Shown here one piece after another: positions 8,709 to 17,081 of a stretch of 64,000 nucleotides of DNA. Within the stretch, counting starts at the first letter, position 1. Every line of letters starts with the position of its first letter. This DNA comes from Deltaproteobacteria bacterium (GTDB taxonomy: Bacteria > Myxococcota_A > UBA9042 > DTJE01), in the NCBI GenBank assembly GCA_029547805.1, contig JAKPOP010000016.1, positions 1 to 64,000 on the forward strand. Reading direction: 5' to 3'. A model generated the notes under the pieces. The model saw nothing but the letters and a program-made list of their open reading frames with translations. It was not told where the DNA came from and did not search any database. The position numbers and the translations under genes are program-made.

Positions 8709-9694
8709 GGGGCCTCGTTCTCCGGGGGGGCCTCGACGATCCTCCCGGCCACCCGATCGAGCAAGGACGACAGCCCCCGGTGGGCCGCCGCGTGCCGTCG
8801 TCGGCGGGCGAGATGCGCCTCCAGGCGGGCGTCCAGATAGGTCATCAACGACGGGATCTCCAGGGCCCGGGCCGCCCGGATCGCGGGCACCCAGAGTCGA
8901 TCCAGCATTCCGAAGGCCCAGGCCGGTCCCTCCCGGATCATCCACGCACCCGCGTCGCCTGACATCGGGGGGCGGCTTCGCCCATCCGGGGACCCGGCGT
9001 GACGGGCCGCCTCCCACAGCAGCCAGGTGGTCCGACCGTGGGCCAGGTCCTCTCGCCAGTCGAAGACATCGTCCTCCAACTGGTGCCACCGACCATAGCG
9101 GGTCACGAACCGGTCCCAGGCCTGGGCCCGGTCGGTGCGCTGCCGCAGGTGCAGCACCGCGGTGACCGGGATCAGGGCCGCCCGGGTCTTCCGGGCGGAA
9201 CTGCGACGGTATTCCCGGGCGTCGATCCTCGGGACGACCCCGTCCCGGAGCGTGGCCTCGGAGGTCTCGGTCCAGAGCCTGCGGAAGTCCTCGAAGAAGG
9301 GATGATCGACGGGGAACAGGCGCCGGTAGGGGTCCTCGAAGATCAGGTGCAACGGCCCGAGGGCCGGGAGCAGGGCGAGGGTCTCGGGGCTGTTCCGGTC
9401 GGTCGAGTCGTCGATGAGGCGGATGTGCAGGTACCCGGCCATCGAGGACCGGATCAACGCGCGTTGGAGGGACCCATCGACCCGTTCCGCGAGGCTCTCC
9501 TCCGCGAACCAGGGGAGCCGGAGCAGGGGGAAGGCCCGGACGTCCGTCAGGTAGCGCCAGGGCTCCTGGCGGCCCCGAAGCGAGGTGAACCAGTGGACCA
9601 GACGACGGCCCGTCACCGGCCCCAGGGACCGGAGGTCCCCCCGCAGGTCCTCCCAGGCCCGCCGCACCGTGTCCAGGAAGAGGGCCTCGTCCAT
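8705..9694 (-). CDS. Class I isoprenoid synthase-like enzyme
   Basis: The 329-residue product is mostly helical and has both metal-binding motifs expected of class I prenyltransferases and terpene synthases: DDSTD at residues 95-99, and a second Asp-rich motif at 208-216 in LEDDVFDWREDLAHGR. These would bind the magnesium ions that hold an isoprenoid diphosphate. Overall sequence fits neither canonical polyprenyl synthases nor squalene/phytoene synthases, so substrate and product are unknown. The ATG at 9694 is preferred because GGAGGGA lies just before it; an in-frame ATG at 9751 has no good ribosome site. It overlaps the radical SAM gene by ATGA. A minus-strand TATCAT at 9728-9733 may be its -10 box. 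Confidence 0.7.
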   Translation of the reverse strand: MDEALFLDTVRRAWEDLRGDLRSLGPVTGRRLVHWFTSLRGRQEPWRYLTDVRAFPLLRLPWFAEESLAERVDGSLQRALIRSSMAGYLHIRLIDDSTDRNSPETLALLPALGPLHLIFEDPYRRLFPVDHPFFEDFRRLWTETSEATLRDGVVPRIDAREYRRSSARKTRAALIPVTAVLHLRQRTDRAQAWDRFVTRYGRWHQLEDDVFDWREDLAHGRTTWLLWEAARHAGSPDGRSRPPMSGDAGAWMIREGPAWAFGMLDRLWVPAIRAARALEIPSLMTYLDARLEAHLARRRRHAAAHRGLSSLLDRVAGRIVEAPPENEAP

Positions 9695-9794
9695 GTTCCC
9701 TCCGAGCCGGCCGTCTCCGTGGAGGCGATGATACATCGGCGGGGACGCCATGTCCGGGGGCCTCGGGGCCTCGGCCGTGGGCCGCTCGTTGGGA

Positions 9795-9822
9795 TTGACA
9801 ACGAGGAAGCACGGCCTATAAT
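9795..9822 (+). promoter_or_regulatory. Near-consensus promoter of the rpmH operon
   Basis: TTGACA at 9795-9800 and TATAAT at 9817-9822 match both sigma70 consensus boxes exactly with a 16-base spacer. The rpmH start follows 73 bases downstream. This is the best promoter in the window, as expected for ribosomal protein expression. Confidence 0.8.
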
Positions 9823-9894
9823 CGCGCCCCGGGTTCGTCCCGGGAATTGGACGCCGGAGTCGCGTGGGGTCCGGCGAGGAACGGGGAAGGCAAG

Positions 9895-10047
9895 ATGAAG
9901 CAGACCTATCAGCCGAGCCGGATCAAGAGGAAGCGCACCCACGGGTTCCGGGCGCGCATGGCCACCCGAGGAGGACGCGCGGTGCTGTCCCGTCGCCGGG
10001 CCAAGGGGCGCAAGGTGCTCGTTCCCGAGATCCCCGGCAAGCGATGA
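9895..10047 (+). CDS. rpmH: 50S ribosomal protein L34
   Basis: L34 is a small basic protein of the large ribosomal subunit. The 50-residue product has the family signature: MKQTYQPS followed by [11 protein letters not shown] and the RRAKGRK segment. It opens the conserved rpmH-rnpA-yidD-yidC-jag block. In many bacteria dnaA lies just upstream; here the upstream gene is the divergent isoprenoid-synthase-like gene. Confidence 0.97.
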   Translation: MKQTYQPSRIKRKRTHGFRARMATRGGRAVLSRRRAKGRKVLVPEIPGKR

Positions 10048-10068
10048 CCCGGGGAGGGTGGTGAGGGC

Positions 10069-10503
10069 ATGGGCCTGCCGCGGTGCCGGCGGGTGCTCTC
10101 GAAACGCGACTTCGAGCGCGCGATGCGCTCGGGCCGGCGGGTCCGCTCTCGAAACCTCGTCCTCTACGCCATCGCGAACGCGGGGGAGACCTCCCGGCTG
10201 GGCCTGGCGGTGAGCCGGAAGGTCGACAGCCGGGCGGTTGGAAGGAATCGCTGGAAGCGGCTGCTCCGGGACATCTTCCGGACGGAGGCCTCTCGCTCCC
10301 TTCCTCCGGTGGACGTGGTGGTGGTGGTCCGGCCACCGGAGGTCCCGGACCCGAAGGAGGGTCGAACGGCCCGGAGGCAGGCCCCGGATCGCGCCGCCCT
10401 GGCGCGGGAGTTGACCGATGCCCTCCGCCGCATGGAGCCATGGCATGGCCTGGGTCGTCCGGTGGCCGGCCCGGTTCCTGGCGGCCCTGATCGGCCTCTA
10501 TAA
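10069..10503 (+). CDS. rnpA: Ribonuclease P protein component
   Basis: RnpA is the protein subunit of RNase P, which trims the 5' leaders of tRNA precursors. The 144-residue product has [10 protein letters not shown] at the start, the GLAVSRKV segment and the RNA-binding signature [14 protein letters not shown]. It follows rpmH after 21 bases. Its 3' end overlaps yidD by 59 bases, an arrangement common in this operon. The Pro/Gly-rich last 20 residues are not conserved and exist mainly because of the overlap. Confidence 0.95.
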   Translation: MGLPRCRRVLSKRDFERAMRSGRRVRSRNLVLYAIANAGETSRLGLAVSRKVDSRAVGRNRWKRLLRDIFRTEASRSLPPVDVVVVVRPPEVPDPKEGRTARRQAPDRAALARELTDALRRMEPWHGLGRPVAGPVPGGPDRPL

Positions 10504-10720
10504 GCGCTTCGTGTCCCCGTGGCTGCCGCCCTCCTGCCGCTTCCATCCCACCTGCTCCGAGTATGCCCGGGACGCCCTGCTCGTCCACGGTGTCTTCCGT
10601 GGCGGGTGGCTGGGCCTTCGGCGGATCGCCCGGTGCAATCCCTGGAATCCCGGCGGCTACGACCCCGTGCCCGGGACGGCAGATGAACGACCCGGCCCGA
10701 CAGACGAGGAGACTTCATGA
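10445..10720 (+). CDS. yidD: Membrane protein insertion efficiency factor
   Basis: YidD is a small membrane-associated protein that assists YidC-dependent insertion. The 91-residue product has the conserved core [19 protein letters not shown], then [26 protein letters not shown] and GGYDPVP. The ATG at 10445 gives the usual family N-terminus; an ATG at 10418 lies deeper inside rnpA. It overlaps yidC by ATGA. Confidence 0.95.
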   Translation: MAWVVRWPARFLAALIGLYKRFVSPWLPPSCRFHPTCSEYARDALLVHGVFRGGWLGLRRIARCNPWNPGGYDPVPGTADERPGPTDEETS

Positions 10721-12576
10721 ATCGGCAGGCCCGAGGATTCTCCTGGATCCTGGTTGCGGCGCTAGGCGTCGCATCGCTGCTGGCTTGGCCGGTCCAGGCC
10801 GACCAGCCCCTGCCGCCGACAGACGGGGAGCAGGTCATCGTCCTCTACGGAGGGACCCAGGTCGAGGCCCGGATCAGCACCTACGGGGGCGCCCTGAAGT
10901 CGTGGCTCGTGCTGGACCCCCAGTTCCACCAGGCCCAGCGCAAGGAACCGGCGACCGCGACGCGCCCGCCGGCCGGGAAGTGGCAGGAGGGCCCCCTGGA
11001 TCTGGTCACCACCTGGTCCCCGGCCTTCTACCCCCTCTCGTTGAACCTCGTGGACTTCCAGGGGCCAGAGGTCGTCCGCCACCGCCAGGACCGTCCCGGG
11101 GACCCGCCACTGCGGGGGGACTTCTGGACCGTCTTCGGGACGGACCCCCGGTTCACGGTGGTGGAGGCCACCCCCACCTCGGTCCGGATGGTCTGGCCCG
11201 ACCCGGCGACCGATGACAGCCCGGTCTTCCTGGAGCGGTCCTACCACCTGATGCCCGACTATCGCCTGGAGGCCCAGGTCCGGATCGTGAACCTCGGCAC
11301 CGAACCGGTCTCGGGACAGGTTCGTCTCCTGATTCCGGCCTGGGAGGCCCCCGACACGGCCTCCGGGGGATGCGGCCAGTCGATGTTCTCGGCCCCGCCG
11401 GACCTGCTGGAGGCGGTCTGCTACCAGGCCGGCAGCCTGGAGAAGAAGAATCGGCAGAAACTGCTCGAGCAGCCGGATTTCCCGGGAAGCGGCCCCGCCG
11501 TCTTCGGGGGGATCAATCGCCGGTATTTCCTGGTCGCGGTGGTCCCGGGACCCGACCTTCCCTCCCAGTGCATGGCACGGGCCGATCGAAACGGCGTGGT
11601 CAACACGATGCTCCAGTGGGGCGACACGGAGGGGAAGGCCTTTGTGGTGAAGCCCGCCCCCGGGGCCTGCCTGCCGGACTACGTGCTCCCGACGGGACGG
11701 TTCGCGGGCCGGATGCCCTGCCGGGAGGCGGCCCGGATCCTGGGCGTCAGCGGGGAAGAAGGCATCGCCGAACTGGACCGGGTCCAGGCCGGGGATTCCC
11801 CCGAGGCTGTCCAGGCCAAGGCCGCTCTGATGGCCCGCCGCCAGAGGACCTTCGCCTTCACCGCCTTCATCGGGCCCAAGGACTTCGATGCCCTGAAGGC
11901 CGCGGGCACCCACCTGGACGACACGATCGACTTCTGGGTGCTGGGGTTCCTGGCCAAGCCGATGCTCTGGCTCATGCGCCTCTCCTACGCGCTGATCCCC
12001 TCCTGGGGGGTCGCGATCCTCTTTCTGACCCTGGTGGTGCGGCTGCTGACCCTCTGGCCCACCTGGAAGAGCATGGTGTCGATGCGGCGCATGGCCGCGC
12101 TGAAGCCCAGGATCGACGCCCTCCGGGAGAAGTTCAAGGACGACCCGGCCCGGCTCAACAAGGAGACGATGGACCTCTACAAGCGGGAGAAGGTGAACCC
12201 GATGGGGGGATGCCTGCCGATGCTGCTCCAGATGCCCATCTGGATCGCCCTCTACCGGACCATCTACGGCGCCGTGGACCTCTACCAGGCGCCCTTGTTC
12301 CTCTGGATTCGGGACCTGTCCAGCCATGACCCCTACTTCGTGATGCCGTTGCTGCTGGGGGTTCTGACCTTCCTGCAGCAGAAGATGACGCCCACGGCGG
12401 GCGACCCGGCCCAGGCCAGGATGATGCTGTGGATGATGCCCATCATGTTCACGGTCTTCATGCTGTTCCTGCCGTCGGGGCTGGTGTTCTACATCCTGGT
12501 CAACACCGTGCTGGGGATCGGGCAGCAGTGGTACATGAACCGCAATCTGCGACCGGCGACGGTGGCCCGGACCTGA
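10717..12576 (+). CDS. yidC: Membrane protein insertase YidC
   Basis: YidC inserts and folds inner-membrane proteins with or without SecYEG. The 619-residue product has an N-terminal hydrophobic helix (about 7-26), a large periplasmic beta-sandwich domain typical of the Gram-negative form (about 40-380), and the conserved five-helix core from about 410 onward, including [12 protein letters not shown], the [15 protein letters not shown] segment and the [12 protein letters not shown] helix. The long periplasmic domain supports a Gram-negative host. It is coupled to yidD by a four-base overlap and followed after 19 bases by jag. Confidence 0.96.
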   Translation: MNRQARGFSWILVAALGVASLLAWPVQADQPLPPTDGEQVIVLYGGTQVEARISTYGGALKSWLVLDPQFHQAQRKEPATATRPPAGKWQEGPLDLVTTWSPAFYPLSLNLVDFQGPEVVRHRQDRPGDPPLRGDFWTVFGTDPRFTVVEATPTSVRMVWPDPATDDSPVFLERSYHLMPDYRLEAQVRIVNLGTEPVSGQVRLLIPAWEAPDTASGGCGQSMFSAPPDLLEAVCYQAGSLEKKNRQKLLEQPDFPGSGPAVFGGINRRYFLVAVVPGPDLPSQCMARADRNGVVNTMLQWGDTEGKAFVVKPAPGACLPDYVLPTGRFAGRMPCREAARILGVSGEEGIAELDRVQAGDSPEAVQAKAALMARRQRTFAFTAFIGPKDFDALKAAGTHLDDTIDFWVLGFLAKPMLWLMRLSYALIPSWGVAILFLTLVVRLLTLWPTWKSMVSMRRMAALKPRIDALREKFKDDPARLNKETMDLYKREKVNPMGGCLPMLLQMPIWIALYRTIYGAVDLYQAPLFLWIRDLSSHDPYFVMPLLLGVLTFLQQKMTPTAGDPAQARMMLWMMPIMFTVFMLFLPSGLVFYILVNTVLGIGQQWYMNRNLRPATVART

Positions 12577-12595
12577 CGGGCATCGAGGAGGAACC

Positions 12596-13384
12596 ATGCG
12601 GGAAGCGGAGTTCGAAGGAAAGACCGAGGAGGAGGCCCTGCTGAAGGCCTCGCAGGAACTGGGGGTCAACATCGCGGACATGACCTGGGAGGTCCTGGAC
12701 CGCCAGGAGGGCCTCTTCGGCATGTTCCTGAAGCAGGTCCGCATCCGGGTCCGGGTGCCCGAAGACGCGGCCCAACTGGTCTATCGGGCCGAGTACGTTC
12801 CGGGCCCCGGGGATACGGGCCTTCGGGAGACGATGGGAGCGAGGCGGGCCGACGAGGTCGTCCCGGCTCCGGAGGCCCGGCCGTCGCCGGAGGCGTCCCC
12901 CCCGGTCGTTGCGGTCCCGGCCGGGGAGAAGGGGACCCGGGCCCGGGACTTCCTGCTGGGGATCCTGCAACGACTCGAGATCCCCGGCGAGGTGACTCTG
13001 CGGGAGACCGACGACCAGATCCTGCTGGACGTCCGGTCCGGGGAGCAGGACCTGTCGTCACGGGAGGACCTGCTGGGAGCCATCCAGTTCCTGGTCAACA
13101 AGGCGGTGAACCGGCAGCCCGAGGACCGGAAGATGGTGGTGGTGGATGCCGGTGGCGTCCGGGATCGGCGGGAGTCGGCGCTCCGGGAACTGGCCCTGCG
13201 GCTGGGACAGCGGGCCCTGGCGACCCGGAAGGCCATCCGGATGGCCCCGATGGATGCCCGGGACCGGCGCATCGTCCACCTGGCCCTCAAGGACGTGGCG
13301 GGGATCCAGACCCGCAGCGAGGGCGAGGAGCATCAGCGCTGCCTGGTCATCGTCCCCGACGGATTCGAACGGAAGTCCGCCTGA
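12596..13384 (+). CDS. jag: Jag/KhpB-type RNA-binding protein
   Basis: The 262-residue product has the three-part Jag layout: an N-terminal Jag-N domain starting EFEGKTEEEALLKASQEL and ending in EGLFGMFLKQVRIRV, a KH domain at about 150-200, and a C-terminal R3H domain ending DVAGIQTRSEGEEHQR. Family members bind RNA and affect cell division and membrane protein production. It closes the rpmH operon. Its last 52 bases overlap the end of the convergent deacetylase gene. Confidence 0.93.
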   Translation: MREAEFEGKTEEEALLKASQELGVNIADMTWEVLDRQEGLFGMFLKQVRIRVRVPEDAAQLVYRAEYVPGPGDTGLRETMGARRADEVVPAPEARPSPEASPPVVAVPAGEKGTRARDFLLGILQRLEIPGEVTLRETDDQILLDVRSGEQDLSSREDLLGAIQFLVNKAVNRQPEDRKMVVVDAGGVRDRRESALRELALRLGQRALATRKAIRMAPMDARDRRIVHLALKDVAGIQTRSEGEEHQRCLVIVPDGFERKSA

Positions 13385-14223
13385 GGAGGCCACGGGCTCC
13401 CGGCACACGGTCGTCCCAACAGCGCATCCAGAGACACCACCCGGAAGGGAGGGGCCGGGTCCGTGGCCAGGGCGCTCAGGGCCTCCAGGGTGTCCGGCAG
13501 GGGATGGCCGATGGCGATGGCGCATCCCAGCGTCCGGGCCGCCGCCGCCAGGTCCTCCAGGCGCGCCCGCAGGGCCTCCGGTCCCGGGTCGTGATCCAGA
13601 AAGACGTGACGTCGGATCGCCGGGACCCCTCGTGCCTGGGCGACGGCCTGGGCGAGGCTCTCTGGGGTCGTGCGACTGTCCAGGAAGAAGAGGCCCCGGT
13701 CCCGGAGCCAGTCGGCGAAGGGCGTCAGGGCCTCCGGGGACCGCGTGAACCGGGACCCCATGTGGTTGTTGGCCCCCCGGGCCTCGGGGACCCGGGCCAG
13801 GGCCCGCTCCGCGACCGCCCGGATCTCGTCCGGCGAGAGGGTCTCCCGCAGGAATTCCTCTCCCTGCATCGCCTCGGGGCGATCCGGCTCCATCGGGATG
13901 TGCACCAGCACCTGCCGCCCCATGCTCGCCAGCGACCGGGAGACTTCCGGGGCCTCCGGGCGGCCCGGCAGCACCGAGAAGGTCAGGTCCAGCGGGAGCA
14001 TCCCGAAGGCCCGGGCCTCCTGCCGGGAGGTCCCCATGTCGTCGATCACGATGGCGACGGGCGGGAGCCCCTCGGGATATCCCCGCTGGGGGGCCGCCGC
14101 CTCCCGGGGAGTCGGGGAGGGCGGTGCCTCGGGGCGGCGCACCGGAAGCCCCGGGGCGCAGGCCACCAGCACCAGCAGCATCGGAAGGCCCCGTCGGGTC
14201 CCGGGACCGCGGGAGGCGATCAT
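13333..14223 (-). CDS. Divergent polysaccharide deacetylase family protein
   Basis: The 296-residue product belongs to the divergent polysaccharide deacetylase (YibQ-like) family. Visible landmarks are VAIVIDDMG, FSVLPG, HIPMEP, NNHMGSRFT, FFLDSRTT and the AIAIGHPLPDTLEAL segment. The N-terminus has a signal ending near LLVLVACAPG, so it is probably a periplasmic lipoprotein. Family members occur next to envC-like murein hydrolase activators and ftsEX, exactly as here, suggesting a role in cell-wall remodelling at division. The start at 14223 overlaps the envC-like gene by ATGA. The 3' end overlaps the convergent jag gene by 52 bases. Confidence 0.88.
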   Translation of the reverse strand: MIASRGPGTRRGLPMLLVLVACAPGLPVRRPEAPPSPTPREAAAPQRGYPEGLPPVAIVIDDMGTSRQEARAFGMLPLDLTFSVLPGRPEAPEVSRSLASMGRQVLVHIPMEPDRPEAMQGEEFLRETLSPDEIRAVAERALARVPEARGANNHMGSRFTRSPEALTPFADWLRDRGLFFLDSRTTPESLAQAVAQARGVPAIRRHVFLDHDPGPEALRARLEDLAAAARTLGCAIAIGHPLPDTLEALSALATDPAPPFRVVSLDALLGRPCAGSPWPPQADFRSNPSGTMTRQR

Positions 14224-15341
14224 CGGCGGCCTCCTCCCCGGGCCAGGTACGGGGCGGGGTCCACCGGCTGTCCCTGGCGTCGCATCTCGAAGTGGAGTCG
14301 CACCGACCGCTCCCCCGGTCCCGCCCGGACGGTTCCCAGGGCGTCGCTGGCCTGGACCACATCCCCCTCGCGGCAGGTCACCGCATCGAGTCCCCCATAG
14401 ACCGTGAACCACCCCGAGGCGTGGTCCAGCAGCACGGTCGGGCCGATGCCCGGTGCCGTGCCGGTCCACGCCACCTGTCCGAAGGCCACCGCCAGGACCT
14501 TCCTCGGGCCCGTGCCCGAGGCCTCCAGGGTCAGGCCGGGGTGCTGGACCCGGGTGTGAAAGACCGGGTGGGCCAGGGGACCGAAGCGGTAGAGGACCCG
14601 TCCTCCCGGGAGCGGGGAGGGGACCCGGCCCCGGAGGGCGTCGAAGTCCACGGGCCCCCGGTGGGTGCCTCGGAGTCGCTCCAGGCGCTGCCGCAGGTCC
14701 CTCAGGGTGCGGTCCCACTCCCGGGCAGCCCGTTGTCGGATCGCCGGGTTCTGGCGCAGGGACTCCAGGATCGAGAGGTGCAGCGCCCGTTCCCGAGACA
14801 GGCGATCCCGGGCCTCCTCGGCATCGTGGGTCAGCAGCCAGGCGATGGCGGCCTCGATGCGAGCCCGGAACTCCTGGACCCGGACGGCCTCCGCGGCCCG
14901 GGAGAGGTCCCGGAGGTCCGCGGCACGGTCCTTTGCCATCCGGTCCAGCAAGGCCAGGCGCCTGGGCAGCAACGGGTCGTCGAACCAGAGGGCCTGCAGG
15001 GCACCCTCCCGCAATGGGGCGCTGGCCCGAAGGAGTCGCAACCCCGCCTGAAGCCGACCCCGGGCCTCGTCCTCCTGGAGACGGGCCGCCTCCAGGGCGG
15101 CCTCCGCCTCGGTCCGCCGGGCCTCGGCGACCTTCACGGCCTCCCGGGCGGACCGGATCCGGGCCTCGGCCCGGCGCATCTCGAACAAGGAGCGGTCCAG
15201 GGTCTCCAGCAGGGACACCTCCCGGGTCAAGGCCTCGGTCGGGGAACCGGGGGGCGACTCGGAGGCCGGTGGCGGATCGCCCCGGCAGGGCAGGGAGGCG
15301 GCCAGCAGGGACCCCAGCAGCAGTCCAGGTCCGGGACGCAT
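14220..15341 (-). CDS. EnvC-like murein hydrolase activator with degenerate LytM domain
   Basis: The 373-residue product has a signal peptide ending near SLPCRGD, about 180 residues of coiled coil (residues 30-210), and a C-terminal LytM (M23-like) domain. The LytM domain lacks the zinc ligands of active M23 peptidases: the usual H-x3-D and H-x-H positions are not conserved (HPGLTLEA, RLHFEMRRQGQPVDP). This matches EnvC-type activators that switch on amidases rather than cut peptidoglycan. The gene lies directly downstream of ftsE-ftsX, the known partner complex of EnvC. The secreted amidase at 21530-24229 is a conceivable target, though this is inference. Confidence 0.85.
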   Translation of the reverse strand: MRPGPGLLLGSLLAASLPCRGDPPPASESPPGSPTEALTREVSLLETLDRSLFEMRRAEARIRSAREAVKVAEARRTEAEAALEAARLQEDEARGRLQAGLRLLRASAPLREGALQALWFDDPLLPRRLALLDRMAKDRAADLRDLSRAAEAVRVQEFRARIEAAIAWLLTHDAEEARDRLSRERALHLSILESLRQNPAIRQRAAREWDRTLRDLRQRLERLRGTHRGPVDFDALRGRVPSPLPGGRVLYRFGPLAHPVFHTRVQHPGLTLEASGTGPRKVLAVAFGQVAWTGTAPGIGPTVLLDHASGWFTVYGGLDAVTCREGDVVQASDALGTVRAGPGERSVRLHFEMRRQGQPVDPAPYLARGGGRR

Positions 15342-15346
15342 GGGGG

Positions 15347-16261
15347 TCAGGCCTCCTTGCGCCGCGACGCGACCAGCGCCCCGGCGAGACCCAGCACGAG
15401 GCCCGCGGCCAGGGCCAGGGGCAGCGCCAGGTCCAGTCGCATCACCAGCACGCGATGGAGGTCGTGGCGACCCTCCAGCCAGGCCGAGAGCCCGTCGGCC
15501 ACCAACGCCCCTCCCAGGACTCCCAGGCCCAATCCGACCATGCCCTGGAGGGCGCCCTGGACCATCAACGGGGTGCGCAGGAAGCCCTCCGTGGCACCCA
15601 GCAGGCGCAGGAGGGTCACCTCGTCGCGCCGGCGGTCCAGCGTCCGGGTCAGGGTCGCCACCACGAAGGACAACGACCCCACCAGGAGCAGCACCGCCAT
15701 CGCCAGCAGGATCGTGCGTCCCAGGTCCACCGCGGCCGCCATCGCTCGCAGCCGCTGGCCGCCCACGACGGGCTCGGCAACCAGGTCGACCTCCTCCAGG
15801 GCGCGCAGGGAGGCCAGCAACGCATCGGGTCCTTCGGGGGCCTCCGGGCGGAATCGGAGCGAGACCTCCAGGGCATGCTGGCCCGGGATGGCCTCGGGCG
15901 GCAGGGAGGCCACCAGGTCCGGCGGCAGCAGGCGGGCGTTCTCGGCCCGGTCCTGCTCCCGGGTCAGGTAGGTCACCGACTCCACGTCGGCCTGGCCTTG
16001 AAGGCGGGACATCAGGCGCTGGACCTCGGCCGTCGGTACCGGGTCCTTCAGGTAGACCAGCACCCGGGAGCCTCGGGCCGCCTGTTCGGACAGGCGCGCC
16101 GCGAGTCCGCCGAAGGCGATGGCCAGGGACACGAGGCTCGCGGTGACGGCCAGCAGCAGCACCGACCAGAGGGTCTGCCCCGGCGCGACGCGGAGTCCCT
16201 GCAGACCCTGGCCGACCAGGTAGAGGCCCTGGCGGACGAGACTCCGGAGTGGGACCGTCAT
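15347..16261 (-). CDS. ftsX: Cell division permease FtsX
   Basis: FtsX is the membrane subunit of the FtsEX complex, which couples cytokinesis to peptidoglycan hydrolysis. The 304-residue product has four hydrophobic helices: one at about 30-55, a periplasmic loop at 60-165 with SRVLVYLKDPVP and DVESVTYLTRE segments, then three near 175-200, 228-250 and 270-295. The cytoplasmic signature RRRDEVTLLRLLGATEGFLR is present. It overlaps ftsE by ATGA and is five bases from the envC-like gene. Confidence 0.93.
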   Translation of the reverse strand: MTVPLRSLVRQGLYLVGQGLQGLRVAPGQTLWSVLLLAVTASLVSLAIAFGGLAARLSEQAARGSRVLVYLKDPVPTAEVQRLMSRLQGQADVESVTYLTREQDRAENARLLPPDLVASLPPEAIPGQHALEVSLRFRPEAPEGPDALLASLRALEEVDLVAEPVVGGQRLRAMAAAVDLGRTILLAMAVLLLVGSLSFVVATLTRTLDRRRDEVTLLRLLGATEGFLRTPLMVQGALQGMVGLGLGVLGGALVADGLSAWLEGRHDLHRVLVMRLDLALPLALAAGLVLGLAGALVASRRKEA

Positions 16262-16959
16262 GAGGCCTCCGTGCTCCCCGGGGCGGGACTCGCCGGTCGG
16301 TCTTCCACCAGGGCGCCCCGATGCAGCCACAGGGTCCGGTAGGGCCACTCCCGGAGCAGGAAGCGGTCGTGGGTGGCCATGATCACGGTGGTTCCCCGGC
16401 GGTTCAGGCGGGCCAGCAGGCGGACCGTCTCGTTGGAGAGGTCCCAGTCCAGGTTCCCCGTGGGTTCGTCGGCCAGGAGCAGGGGAGGGTGCATGACCAG
16501 CGCCCGGGCGATGGCCACGCGCTGCTGCTCGCCCCCGGAGAGGGCGGCGGGGAGGCTTGCGGCCAGACCCTCCAACTGGAGGTCCGCCAGGGCCTCCTCC
16601 ACCCGGGACCGGATCTCCCGCCGGGTCAGCCCGAGGATGTGCAGGCCCAGGGCGACGTTCTCGGCGACGGTCCGGTCCCCCAGCAACCGGAAGTCCTGGA
16701 AGACGAACCCGATGTTTCGGCGCAGGTAGGGGACCGAGGACTCCCGGATCCGCTGCAGGTGTCGCCCGAAGACGAGGATGTCCCCCTGGGTGGCCACCTC
16801 GAGTCGCACGAGCAGTCGCAGCAGGGTGGTCTTGCCGGCCCCCGATGGGCCGGCCAGGAACAGGAACTCCCCCTCGTTCACCTCGAAGGAGACGTCCCGG
16901 AGGGCCTCGACGCCTCCCGGGTACCTCTTGGTGACTCCCTGCAGCGAAAGAAGGGGCAT
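16258..16959 (-). CDS. ftsE: Cell division ATP-binding protein FtsE
   Basis: FtsE is the ABC ATPase that powers FtsX. The 233-residue product has Walker A GPSGAGKTT, the Q-loop in FVFQDFRLL, the ABC signature LSGGEQQRVAIARAL, Walker B LLLADEPTGNLD and the switch His in MATHD. It opens the ftsE-ftsX-envC-like-deacetylase operon, in which every junction overlaps or is within five bases. Confidence 0.95.
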   Translation of the reverse strand: MPLLSLQGVTKRYPGGVEALRDVSFEVNEGEFLFLAGPSGAGKTTLLRLLVRLEVATQGDILVFGRHLQRIRESSVPYLRRNIGFVFQDFRLLGDRTVAENVALGLHILGLTRREIRSRVEEALADLQLEGLAASLPAALSGGEQQRVAIARALVMHPPLLLADEPTGNLDWDLSNETVRLLARLNRRGTTVIMATHDRFLLREWPYRTLWLHRGALVEDRPASPAPGSTEAS

Positions 16960-17006
16960 CGGGCGACTCCCGGGCGCCGTCCAAGGGTAGCAGATGCGAA
17001 GGAATC

Positions 17007-17015
17007 TGGTATAGT
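17007..17015 (+). promoter_or_regulatory. Extended -10 promoter element before the membrane glycosyltransferase-like gene
   Basis: TGG followed by TATAGT (17010-17015) forms an extended -10 element about 65 bases before the chosen GTG start at 17082. No good -35 box is seen. Confidence 0.35.
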
Positions 17016-17081
17016 CCGCCCCCGGCGGCGATCCGGGTGGGAATCGCCGCGGGGCCGACTCGTCTGCCTGGGGAGAAGCCT

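Noticed and set aside
6825-8840. A 671-codon + strand frame opposite the radical SAM gene
   Set aside because: It is an antisense shadow. The minus-strand protein has a clear family signature and the + strand product has none.
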